DNA of 64,000 nucleotides from NCBI RefSeq assembly GCF_002834235.1, contig NZ_NNBY01000026.1:1-64000 (forward strand). Direction: 5' to 3'. Numbering within the stretch: position 1 is the first letter of the stretch; every line of letters starts with the position of its first letter. Positions 34,308 through 42,793 of this stretch are shown here, in pieces. This stretch comes from Ruminococcus bromii (GTDB taxonomy: Bacteria > Bacillota > Clostridia > Oscillospirales > Acutalibacteraceae). The notes under the pieces were generated by a model. That model ran no database searches and was not told the DNA's origin. It saw nothing but the letters and a program-made list of their open reading frames with translations. Made by a program: the position numbers and the translations under genes.

Positions 34308-34739
34308 ATGGCCTATGTCAATGTCCCAAAGGACTTAACCAAAGTAAAAACCAAGGTGCTGTTCAACCTCACGAAACGGCAGCTCATTTGTTTCGGAAGC
34401 GGCGCACTCATCGGCGTACCACTTTTCTTTTTGCTCAAGGGCAGCATCGGTACCAGCCCCGCCGCAATGGTGATGATGGTGGTGATGATCCCGGCTATGC
34501 TGTTCGCCATGTATGAAAAGAACGGTCAGCCGTTGGAGGTCGTCATCCGCAACATCTACCGCGTGTGTTTCCAGAGGCCAAAGCAGCGCCCGTATAAGAC
34601 CAACAATTTCTATGCCGTTCTGGAGCGGCAAAACCAGTTAGACCGGGAGGTGTATCAAATTGTCCGAAAAGAAAAAGCTGACCCGCGCCGAACGAAAACA
34701 GATCGAAGCCGCCATCGCAAGAGCGAACCGAACGGATAA
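34308..34739 (+). CDS. prgI: PrgI-family transfer protein (VirB3-like)
   Basis: A 143-aa protein starting MAYVNVPKDLTKVKTKVLFN, with two adjacent membrane helices (LICFGSGALIGVPLFFLL and AAMVMMVVMIPAMLFAMYE). PrgI-like proteins fill the VirB3 role next to VirB4. Its last 80 bases overlap the start of the VirB4 gene in another frame, and its C-terminal tail (RRTKTDRSRHRKSEPNG) comes from that overlap. Confidence 0.85.
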   Translation: MAYVNVPKDLTKVKTKVLFNLTKRQLICFGSGALIGVPLFFLLKGSIGTSPAAMVMMVVMIPAMLFAMYEKNGQPLEVVIRNIYRVCFQRPKQRPYKTNNFYAVLERQNQLDREVYQIVRKEKADPRRTKTDRSRHRKSEPNG

Positions 34740-37065
34740 GAAAGAAAAATCGGCGCAGGACAGCATCCCGTATCATCGTATGTGGCCGGACGGTATTTGC
34801 CGTGTGACCGACACGCGCTACACCAAAACGATCCAGTATCAGGACATCAACTACCAGCTCTCGCAGAACGAGGACAAGACCGCCATCTTTGAAGCGTGGT
34901 GCGATTTTCTGAACTACTTTGACAGCTCCGTGCAATTCCAGCTTTCCTTTGTGAACCTCTCGGCTTCACAGGAAACCTTTGCACGGAGCATTTCTATTCC
35001 GCCCTGCGGGGACGAGTTTGACGGCATCCGCGCCGAGTACGCCGGTATGCTGCAAAATCAGCTTGCCCGCGGCAACAACGGCCTCATTAAGACCAAATAT
35101 CTCACGTTCGGCGTTGAGGCCGACAACCTCCGCGCTGCCAAGCCCCGTTTGGAGCGCATCGAAACCGATCTTCTGAACAACTTCAAGCGGCTGGGCGTTG
35201 TGGCTGCGCCGCTGAACGGCTTTGAGCGCCTGCACGTCATGCACGACATTCTGCGGATGGACGAGCAGGAGCCGTTCCGCTTTTCGTGGGACTGGCTGGC
35301 TCCCTCCGGGCTGTCCACCAAGGACTTTATCGCGCCCAGCTCCTTTGAGTTCAAGACCGGCAGGATGTTCCGCATGGGCAAAAAGCTGGGTGCAATCAGC
35401 TTCGTGCAGATTCTGGCACCGGAGCTGAATGACCGGATGCTGGCGGATTTTCTGGATATGGAGAGCAGCGTCCTCGTCAATCTCCATGTGCAGTCTGTGG
35501 ATCAGGTCAACGCCATCAAGACCGTCAAGCGCAAGATCACCGATCTCGACAAGTCCAAAATCGAGGAACAGAAGAAGGCCGTCCGTGCAGGGTACGACAT
35601 GGACATCATTCCAAGCGACCTTGCCACCTACGGCGCGGAGGCCAAGAAGCTGTTGCAGGATTTGCAGTCCCGCAATGAGCGAATGTTCCTGCTGACCTTC
35701 CTCATTCTCAATACGGCAGACACGCCCCGGCAGCTTGACAACAACATCTTCCAGACCTCCAGCATCGCGCAGAAATATAACTGCGCGCTGACCCGGCTGG
35801 ACTTTCAGCAGGAGGAAGGACTGATGAGCAGTCTCCCGCTGGGGCTGAATCAGATCGAGATTCAGCGGGGCTTGACCACCTCCAGCGTAGCGATCTTCGT
35901 CCCCTTCACCACGCAGGAGCTGTTCCAGAACGGTTCGGAGGCGCTGTACTACGGCATCAACGCCCTTTCAAACAACCTCATCATGGTAGACCGGAAGCTT
36001 CTGAAAAATCCCAACGGTCTGATTTTAGGCACTCCCGGCAGCGGCAAGTCGTTTTCGGCAAAACGTGAGATCACCAATGCGTTTCTCATCTGCCCCAAGG
36101 ATGACATCATCATCTGTGACCCGGAGGGCGAATATACACCGCTGGTGGAGCGTTTGCACGGTCAGGTCATTAAGCTGTCGCCCACCGGCAAGGGCTACGA
36201 CGGTTCGCCCTGCTACATCAATCCGATGGACTTGAATCTGGATTACAGCGACGATGATAACCCGCTGAGCCTGAAATCCGACTTCATTCTGTCGCTGTGC
36301 GAGTTGATCGTCGGCGGCAAGGACGGGCTTGCCCCTGTGGAAAAGACCATCATCGACCGCTGCGTTCGCATCGTCTACCGGGACTACCTCAATGACCCGA
36401 AACCGGAGAATATGCCGTTGCTGGAGGACTTGTATAACGCCCTCCGTGCGCAGGATGAAAAGGAAGCGCAGTACATCGCCACCGCCCTTGAAATCTACGT
36501 CACCGGCTCTCTGAATGTGTTCAACCATCACACGAACGTGGATGTGAACAGCCGCATCGTCTGCTATGACATCAAGGAGCTGGGCAAGCAGCTCAAAAAA
36601 ATCGGGATGCTGGTGGTGCAGGATCAGGTCTGGAACCGTGTGACCATCAACCGCGCCGCCCATAAAACGACCCGCTACTATCTTGACGAGTTCCATCTTC
36701 TTTTGAAGGAGGAACAGACGGCTTCGTACAGTGTCGAAATCTGGAAACGCTATCGCAAATGGGGCGGCATCCCCACCGGGATCACGCAAAATGTCAAAGA
36801 CCTGTTATCCAGCCGCGAGGTTGAGAACATTTTTGAGAACAGCGATTTCATCTATATGCTCAATCAGGCCGCTGGCGACCGGCAGATTCTCGCAAAGCAG
36901 CTCAACATTTCGCCGCATCAGCTTTCTTATGTGACCCACTCCGGCGAGGGCGAGGGGCTGCTGTTCTACGGCAACACGATCCTGCCCTTCATTGACCACT
37001 TCCCGAAGGACACCGAGCTGTACCGCGTTATGACCACCAAGCCGCAAGAGGTGGCGTCGGCATGA
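34660..37065 (+). CDS. virB4: VirB4-type conjugation ATPase
   Basis: An 801-aa cytoplasmic ATPase that powers the type IV secretion channel. An N-terminal domain of about 400 residues precedes Walker A GLILGTPGSGKSFSAKREIT (near residue 456). DIIICDPEGEYTPLVERLHG and Walker B-type RYYLDEFHLLLKEEQTASYS (near 675) follow, and then TGITQNVKDLLSS. The start is TTG 34660, preceded by GGGAGGTG, inside prgI. The stop overlaps the next start (ATGA). Confidence 0.93.
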   Translation: MSEKKKLTRAERKQIEAAIARANRTDKKEKSAQDSIPYHRMWPDGICRVTDTRYTKTIQYQDINYQLSQNEDKTAIFEAWCDFLNYFDSSVQFQLSFVNLSASQETFARSISIPPCGDEFDGIRAEYAGMLQNQLARGNNGLIKTKYLTFGVEADNLRAAKPRLERIETDLLNNFKRLGVVAAPLNGFERLHVMHDILRMDEQEPFRFSWDWLAPSGLSTKDFIAPSSFEFKTGRMFRMGKKLGAISFVQILAPELNDRMLADFLDMESSVLVNLHVQSVDQVNAIKTVKRKITDLDKSKIEEQKKAVRAGYDMDIIPSDLATYGAEAKKLLQDLQSRNERMFLLTFLILNTADTPRQLDNNIFQTSSIAQKYNCALTRLDFQQEEGLMSSLPLGLNQIEIQRGLTTSSVAIFVPFTTQELFQNGSEALYYGINALSNNLIMVDRKLLKNPNGLILGTPGSGKSFSAKREITNAFLICPKDDIIICDPEGEYTPLVERLHGQVIKLSPTGKGYDGSPCYINPMDLNLDYSDDDNPLSLKSDFILSLCELIVGGKDGLAPVEKTIIDRCVRIVYRDYLNDPKPENMPLLEDLYNALRAQDEKEAQYIATALEIYVTGSLNVFNHHTNVDVNSRIVCYDIKELGKQLKKIGMLVVQDQVWNRVTINRAAHKTTRYYLDEFHLLLKEEQTASYSVEIWKRYRKWGGIPTGITQNVKDLLSSREVENIFENSDFIYMLNQAAGDRQILAKQLNISPHQLSYVTHSGEGEGLLFYGNTILPFIDHFPKDTELYRVMTTKPQEVASA

Positions 37066-38771
37066 AAAGAGAACCGCGTTTGCAGTTTTCCGACGCCGAT
37101 CTTGCCGAACCGAAGCTGGAAAAGCCCATCAAGCGGGTGAAAAAAGCGGAGGCCAAGGCGGATAAGGCGCAGGCGAAAATCCCCAAGAAAACCGTGGTCA
37201 AAAAGGAACGCGGCTTTGATCCGGCCACCGGCAAGGTCAAAACGCAGCTCCGTTTTGAGGAAGTGGACAAGAAAAAGCCGCCCTCAAAGCTGACCCATGC
37301 CGTGCAGGATGCCCCCGCCAACCTTGTTCTCTCTCAGGTTCACCGGGAGGTGGCGCAGAGCGAGGACGATAATGTGGGCGTGGAGGCTGCGCACAAGGTA
37401 GAGCAAACCGTGGAGAGCGGCGGGCGGCTGGTGCAGTCTGCCCACCGCGCCCATCAGCTCAAGCCTTATCGTGCTGCCATCCGTGCAGAGAAAAAGCTGG
37501 AACGAGCCAATCTTGACGCGCTCCAAAAGAAAGCAGAGATCGACAGCCCCACCAGCAATCCCGTTTCCAAATGGCAGCAGAAGCAGGCCATCAAAAAGCA
37601 GTATGCCGCTGCCAAGCACAATCAGGCGGCGCAGACTACGGCAAAGGCGGCAGAGAATACCGTCAAGACCGCGAAAAAGGCCGCTGAAAAGGCTGAGAAA
37701 GCGGGCAAATATGTGTGGGAACACCGGCGCGGCTTTGCCATTGCCGCCGCGATTCTGCTGATGCTGGCATTTCTGCTCAACGGCCTGTCCTCCTGCTCGG
37801 TGATAATGGATGGCGTCGGCTCCGGGATCGCGGCCAGTACCTATCCGTCGCAGGACGCCGATATGCTGGGCGCGGAGGCGCAGTATTGCGCGATGGAAGC
37901 CGAGCTTCAGCGCTACCTCGACACCTACGAAAGCACCCATGACTACGATGAGTACCACTTTGATCTGGACACCATCGAGCATGACCCCTATGTACTCATT
38001 TCCATGATTACGGCGCTGCATCAAGGGGAATGGACGCTGGATGAGGTGCAGGGTACGCTCCAGATGCTCTTTGACCGCCAGTACATTTTGGCCGAGGATG
38101 TGGTGGTGGAAACCCGCTACCGCACAGAAACCGACACATGGACGGACGCGGACGGCAACACCCATACGGAAACCTATCAGGTGCCGTTTGACTACTACAT
38201 CTGCACGGTCACGCTGGAAAACTTCAATCTCTCCCATGTTCCCGTTTACATTATGAGCGAAGAACAGCTCGGAATGTACGCCACCTATATGGCCACCCTC
38301 GGCAACCGTCCCGACCTGTTCCCCGGTTCAGGCTACATCGGCAAGTATGTGGAGGGCAGCTATACCGACTACGACATTCCCCCGGAGGCGCTGGACGATG
38401 AGGTATTTGCCGCCATCATCAAGGAAGCGGAAAAGTATCTCGGCTACCCCTACGTTTGGGGCGGCAGCAGTCCCTCCACCTCGTTTGACTGTTCGGGCTT
38501 CGTCAGTTGGGTCATCAATCATTCCGGTTGGGATGTGGGCAGGCTGGGCGCGCAGGGGCTTTGCAACATCTGTACGCCCGTATCCTCTGCCAACGTCAAG
38601 CCGGGCGATCTGGTGTTTTTCACCGGAACGTATGATACCCCCGGTGTCAGCCATGTGGGTATCTACGTCGGCAACAATATGATGATCCACTGCGGAGATC
38701 CGATCTCTTATGCAAACTTAAATTCAAACTATTGGCAGTCCCATTTCTACCGCTATGGGCGCTTGCCGTAA
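37062..38771 (+). CDS. NlpC/P60 cell-wall hydrolase of the transfer apparatus (CD1108-type)
   Basis: A 569-aa protein. Residues 1-220 are basic, Lys/Ala-rich and cytoplasmic. A membrane anchor lies near 225-245 (FAIAAAILLMLAFLLNGLSS). An extracellular region follows, and then an NlpC/P60 domain (about 450-569): YPYVWGGSSPSTSFDCSGFV with the catalytic Cys near 476, GVSHVGIYVGNNMMIHCGD with the His residues. It would open peptidoglycan for the mating channel (VirB1/CwlT role). The separate lysozyme domain found in some homologues is absent. Confidence 0.88.
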   Translation: MKREPRLQFSDADLAEPKLEKPIKRVKKAEAKADKAQAKIPKKTVVKKERGFDPATGKVKTQLRFEEVDKKKPPSKLTHAVQDAPANLVLSQVHREVAQSEDDNVGVEAAHKVEQTVESGGRLVQSAHRAHQLKPYRAAIRAEKKLERANLDALQKKAEIDSPTSNPVSKWQQKQAIKKQYAAAKHNQAAQTTAKAAENTVKTAKKAAEKAEKAGKYVWEHRRGFAIAAAILLMLAFLLNGLSSCSVIMDGVGSGIAASTYPSQDADMLGAEAQYCAMEAELQRYLDTYESTHDYDEYHFDLDTIEHDPYVLISMITALHQGEWTLDEVQGTLQMLFDRQYILAEDVVVETRYRTETDTWTDADGNTHTETYQVPFDYYICTVTLENFNLSHVPVYIMSEEQLGMYATYMATLGNRPDLFPGSGYIGKYVEGSYTDYDIPPEALDDEVFAAIIKEAEKYLGYPYVWGGSSPSTSFDCSGFVSWVINHSGWDVGRLGAQGLCNICTPVSSANVKPGDLVFFTGTYDTPGVSHVGIYVGNNMMIHCGDPISYANLNSNYWQSHFYRYGRLP

Positions 38772-38786
38772 AGGAGAGTGAACGAT

Positions 38787-39026
38787 ATGAACCCGAAAAT
38801 CATGAAGCTCCGTGGGGAGCTGGAGAAGAACAAAGGCAAAATCTCTGATCTGCAAGGCCGCAACCGCGAGCTGGAAAAGCAGATTCGTGAGCTGGAGGAC
38901 ACCGACATCATCGGCATGGTGCGTGAGAACGGCATGACGATGGAGCAGTTTGCCGAGCTGTTCCGCCGTATGCAGGCCGCGCCTGCACCGGCCACTTCGG
39001 AAAAGGAGGCGTTGAACCATGACTAA
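38787..39026 (+). CDS. DUF4315-family coiled-coil protein
   Basis: A 79-aa protein, mostly coiled coil ([20 protein letters not shown], then [20 protein letters not shown]). It is a standard small member of clostridial conjugation operons, between the NlpC/P60 and DUF4366 genes. ATG 38787 follows AAGGAGAG. Its function is unknown. Confidence 0.78.
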   Translation: MNPKIMKLRGELEKNKGKISDLQGRNRELEKQIRELEDTDIIGMVRENGMTMEQFAELFRRMQAAPAPATSEKEALNHD

Positions 39027-40053
39027 AAACACACCGCGCATTTTTATCAGCCTGCTGCTGATGCTCCTGTGTATCGGGATTCTCCCCGTTTCCGCCTTTG
39101 CCAGCGGCGGCGACTATCCCGATGATGCGCTGCCTACCGCCGAAAGCAGCGCCGCAGACGCACAGGAAACAAAACAGATCGGCACGGTCACGACCAACGG
39201 CGGCAACCTGAACGTCCGCACCGGCGCGGGACTGGACAACACCGCGTTTACGCAGCTCCCCAACGGCACGGTGGTCGATGTGATTGGCAGGGACGGCGAT
39301 TGGGTAAAAATCCTGCTGCCCGCCCGTGTGGGCTATGTGTACGGCGGCTATCTGACCGTCACCGACGCCGCCGACAGTACCGTGAGCATCGGCGGCATTA
39401 CGCTTCCGTTTGATGAAAAGGAGCTGGCCGACCTCTGGCAGTTCCTTGTCGGCGGCATGGCAGACGGCAGCGATGCGCTGACACCGGACGGCAATCTGAC
39501 GCTGATCGACGATATTGGCTCCAGCACCAAGGCAGGAAAACAGTTCATTACGTTGGAAAGCAAGAATGGTAACGTATTTTACATGATTATTGACCGCGAC
39601 GATGAGGGCGAAGAAACCGTCCACTTCTTGAATCAGGTGGATGAGGCCGACCTGATGGCGCTGACCGGCGAGGCAGAAACGCCCGCCACTTGCTCCTGCA
39701 CCACCAAATGCGTGGCCGGTGCGGTCAATACATCCTGCCCCGTCTGCGCAGTCAACATGACCGAGTGCGTGGGCAAGGAGGCAAAGCCCGAAGTCCCCGC
39801 TGAGCCGACAGAACCCGCCGCCGAGGAACCGGAGAAAAAGAGCGGCGTGGGCGGTATCCTTGTCGTTCTGCTGATCGTCTCGCTGGGCGGCGGTGCCGCG
39901 TTCTACATTTTCAAGCAGAAAAAGGCCAAGCCGCAGACCAAAGGCAGCGCCGATCTGGACGATTATGATTACGGCGAGGACGAGGACGAATACGAGTTTG
40001 AGCCGTATGAGGGCGAACCGGAACAGGATACTACGGAGGATACGAACGCATGA
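39019..40053 (+). CDS. DUF4366 surface protein with SH3-like domain
   Basis: A 344-aa secreted, membrane-anchored protein. The signal peptide ([20 protein letters not shown]) is followed by an SH3-type domain ([18 protein letters not shown], then [20 protein letters not shown]). The DUF4366 region has a Cys cluster ([19 protein letters not shown]). A C-terminal membrane helix ([20 protein letters not shown]) leads to a strongly acidic cytoplasmic tail. It likely contacts the cell wall around the transfer channel. It starts 8 bases inside the DUF4315 gene. Confidence 0.82.
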   Translation: MTKNTPRIFISLLLMLLCIGILPVSAFASGGDYPDDALPTAESSAADAQETKQIGTVTTNGGNLNVRTGAGLDNTAFTQLPNGTVVDVIGRDGDWVKILLPARVGYVYGGYLTVTDAADSTVSIGGITLPFDEKELADLWQFLVGGMADGSDALTPDGNLTLIDDIGSSTKAGKQFITLESKNGNVFYMIIDRDDEGEETVHFLNQVDEADLMALTGEAETPATCSCTTKCVAGAVNTSCPVCAVNMTECVGKEAKPEVPAEPTEPAAEEPEKKSGVGGILVVLLIVSLGGGAAFYIFKQKKAKPQTKGSADLDDYDYGEDEDEYEFEPYEGEPEQDTTEDTNA

Positions 40054-40238
40054 GATATTTCACCAATAACCCGCTGGAACGCCTGATGATGCAGAAGCCG
40101 AAAGCAGCGCGGGAGGACAGCCCTCCCGACGCTGCCAAGGAACACTTCTGCTACGGCTGCAAGCGCTTCGGACAGAGCTGCGTTCGCCCCTGCTACCGTG
40201 ACGTAAAGAGAATGGAGGCTGCACCATGCGCCTTGTGA
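40050..40238 (+). CDS. small Cys-containing ICE protein
   Basis: A 62-aa protein ([20 protein letters not shown] at the start) with four spaced cysteines in [19 protein letters not shown] that could bind zinc. It overlaps the preceding gene (ATGA) and the start of topB, so it is translationally coupled. Its function is unknown. Confidence 0.65.
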   Translation: MRYFTNNPLERLMMQKPKAAREDSPPDAAKEHFCYGCKRFGQSCVRPCYRDVKRMEAAPCAL

Positions 40239-42268
40239 TCGCCGAAAAACCCTCCGTGGCGCAGAGCATCGCCGCCGTGCTGGGGGCAAAATCACGGCAT
40301 GACGGGTATCTGGAGGGCAGCGGTTATATCGTGTCGTGGTGTTTCGGGCATCTGGCAGAGCTGGCCGACGCCGCCGTTTACAATGCCGATGATGCAAAAT
40401 GGACGCTGGCGGCGCTGCCCATCATCCCTATCTCGTTCCGCTTCATTGTCCGCTCCGATAAGCAGAAGCAGTTTGACATTCTGCGGGAGCTGATGCGCCG
40501 GGAGGATGTGGCAGAGGTGGTCAACGCCTGCGACGCTGGGCGCGAGGGTGAGCTGATCTTCCGCACGGTTTACTGCCTTGCGGGATGCTCCAAGCCGATT
40601 CTGCGGCTTTGGATTTCTTCAATGGAGGATGATGCCATCCGCAGCGGCTTCCAGCAGCTTAAGTCTGGGCGCGACTATGACGGCCTGCATCAATCTGCCC
40701 TGTGCCGCGCCAAGGCTGATTGGCTGGTTGGTATCAACGCCACGCGGTATTTCTCCCTGACGTATGGCCGCACATTGAACATTGGGCGCGTCATGTCGCC
40801 CACGCTGGCGCTGCTGGTACAGCGCGAGGCGGAGATCTCCGCATTTGCGGCAGAACCGTTCTACACCGTCCAGCTCGATTGCGGCTTTCCCTCCACGACA
40901 GGCCGAATGAAGGACAGAAAGGACGCCGACGCCATCGCCAACGCCTGCAAGGGCAAGGCAGTAACCGTCAAAAGCGTGGAGCGCAAGGAAAAGTCTGAGA
41001 AAGCGCCCGCGCTCTACGATTTGACCTCCCTCCAGCGCGACGCCAACCGCGTTATCGGCTACACCTCTCAGCAGACCCTCGACTATCTCCAAGCGCTCTA
41101 TGAAAAGAAGCTCTGTACCTACCCGCGCACCGACAGCCGCTATCTGACCGACGATATGGAGGGCAGCGTCCCCGGCCTTGTCGCCGCCGCTGCCGCTGTC
41201 TGCGGCATGGAGAAGCCTCCGACCATCTGCGCCAAGCAGGTATGCAGCAGTAAAAAAGTCACCGATCACCACGCCATTGTTCCCACCATCAGCTCGGAAA
41301 AGGTAGATATGGCCTCTCTGCCGCTGGGCGAACGCGAGGTGCTGAAGCTGGCGGCAAGAGGCTTGCTTCGTGCGGTGGATGAACCACATCGCTACGCAGA
41401 AACGGTCATTACGGTGGACTGTGCCGGTCAGAGCTTCACCGCCAAGGGTAAAACCGTCCTTGCTCCCGGCTGGAAGCGCTATGAGCAGGAGCAGACGGAG
41501 GCAGCGCCCGCGCTGCCGGTGGTAACGGATAATCAGACGCTTTCCGTATCTACCGCATCGGTCAAGACCGGAAAAACCACGCCGCCCAAGCACTTCACCG
41601 AGGATACGCTGCTGGCCGCGATGGAAAATGCGGGCAAGGAGGATATGCCCGATGATGCCGAGCGCAAGGGCATTGGCACCCCGGCGACCCGCTCCGGTAT
41701 CATTGAAAAGCTGGTGTCCTCCGGTTTTGTGGAGCGCAGGAAGTCCAAGAAGATCACAAATCTGCTGCCCACCTCCACCGGCACGGCGCTTATCACCGTT
41801 CTGCCTGAACAGCTCCAGTCTCCGCAGCTCACCGCCGAATGGGAACACCGCCTGAAAGAGATCGAGCGCGGTGAAATCGCCCCGGACAGCTTCATGGATG
41901 GGATCGCCGCCATGCTGAATGAGCTGGTGCAGACCTACAAACCCATCCCCGGTACGGAAGTCCTGTTCCCCTCCGGGCGTGAGGTAGTCGGCAGGTGTCC
42001 CCGCTGCGGAGCCGAGGTAACGGGATCTCCGAAGGGTTTTTTCTGTGAGAACCGCACCTGTTCCTTTGTTCTCTGGAAAAACAGCCGCTTTTTCACCGCC
42101 AAGAAAAAGGCGCTGACGAAATCTCTTGCCGCTGCGCTTTTGAAAAATGGCCGCGCCCCGCTGAAAGGCTGCTACTCGGAAAAAACCGGGAAAACCTATG
42201 ATGCCGTCGTTCTTCTGGAGGATGATGGGCAGCACACGGGCTATAAGCTGGTGTTCGACAATGGCTGA
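40226..42268 (+). CDS. topB: DNA topoisomerase III
   Basis: A 680-aa type IA topoisomerase that relieves supercoils during element replication or transfer. The N-terminal Toprim domain is [20 protein letters not shown] with VVNACDAGREGELIFR. The catalytic Tyr is in KLCTYPRTDSRYLTDDM (near residue 298). A C-terminal zinc ribbon (CPRCGAEVTGSPKGFFCENR) is present. ATG 40226 follows ATGGAGG. Confidence 0.94.
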   Translation: MRLVIAEKPSVAQSIAAVLGAKSRHDGYLEGSGYIVSWCFGHLAELADAAVYNADDAKWTLAALPIIPISFRFIVRSDKQKQFDILRELMRREDVAEVVNACDAGREGELIFRTVYCLAGCSKPILRLWISSMEDDAIRSGFQQLKSGRDYDGLHQSALCRAKADWLVGINATRYFSLTYGRTLNIGRVMSPTLALLVQREAEISAFAAEPFYTVQLDCGFPSTTGRMKDRKDADAIANACKGKAVTVKSVERKEKSEKAPALYDLTSLQRDANRVIGYTSQQTLDYLQALYEKKLCTYPRTDSRYLTDDMEGSVPGLVAAAAAVCGMEKPPTICAKQVCSSKKVTDHHAIVPTISSEKVDMASLPLGEREVLKLAARGLLRAVDEPHRYAETVITVDCAGQSFTAKGKTVLAPGWKRYEQEQTEAAPALPVVTDNQTLSVSTASVKTGKTTPPKHFTEDTLLAAMENAGKEDMPDDAERKGIGTPATRSGIIEKLVSSGFVERRKSKKITNLLPTSTGTALITVLPEQLQSPQLTAEWEHRLKEIERGEIAPDSFMDGIAAMLNELVQTYKPIPGTEVLFPSGREVVGRCPRCGAEVTGSPKGFFCENRTCSFVLWKNSRFFTAKKKALTKSLAAALLKNGRAPLKGCYSEKTGKTYDAVVLLEDDGQHTGYKLVFDNG

Positions 42269-42626
42269 TGCGCCGCGTATGGATCACAAGCAGCTCCGCC
42301 GCGCCAAGAAGCTCATTCGGAAGCTCTGCTGTAATTACGATCACGGCAACTGCCTCGCGCTGGATGATGGAGAGCCTTGCGTCTGCGTACAGGGTATTTC
42401 CTACTCGCTGCTGTGCAACTGGTTCCGAAACGCGGTGCTTCCCGCCGACCATGAACTGCTGGCCGACGTGATGCGAGAAAGGCCGGGGAAGCGCTGCGCC
42501 GTCTGCGGTAAGCCGGTCTATTCTTCCTCCAATCGCGCCAAATATTGCCCCGCCTGCGCCAAGCAGGAGCGCCGAAAGCAGGACGCCAAACGAAAGCGTG
42601 AACAATACTGGAACCTCCGCAAATAG
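42261..42626 (+). CDS. cysteine-rich VLP-domain protein
   Basis: A 121-aa basic protein of the Cys_rich_VLP type: LIRKLCCNYDHGNCLALDDG, the family motif NAVLPADHELLADV, and a zinc-finger-like RCAVCGKPVYSSSNRAKYCP followed by CAKQERRK. It begins 8 bases inside topB. It may bind nucleic acid. Its function is not known. Confidence 0.78.
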   Translation: MADAPRMDHKQLRRAKKLIRKLCCNYDHGNCLALDDGEPCVCVQGISYSLLCNWFRNAVLPADHELLADVMRERPGKRCAVCGKPVYSSSNRAKYCPACAKQERRKQDAKRKREQYWNLRK

Positions 42627-42730
42627 AGGGCGTAAAAGCCCCGTGCCGCAAGGCTTTTTCCATGCGGAATCACAAGGGGCTGCGTCATTCTATCCGCAAG
42701 CTCAAAAACAACGTCTATCTGCGGAGAATC

Positions 42731-42778
42731 GCCCCTGTGCAGGATGTGTTTTCTTCTGCGCAGGGGCGCTATTTTTTC
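42731..42778 (+). terminator. terminator before the YodL/ArdC-like gene
   Basis: GCCCCTGTGCAG pairs with CTGCGCAGGGGC around a 13-base loop and is followed by TATTTTTT. It divides the transfer operon from the genes starting at 42794. Confidence 0.8.
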
Positions 42779-42793
42779 TGAAAGGAGATCATC

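Noticed and set aside
40619..42235. 538-codon minus-strand ORF opposite topB
   Set aside because: Pure shadow of topoisomerase III. No start signal or recognisable protein features.
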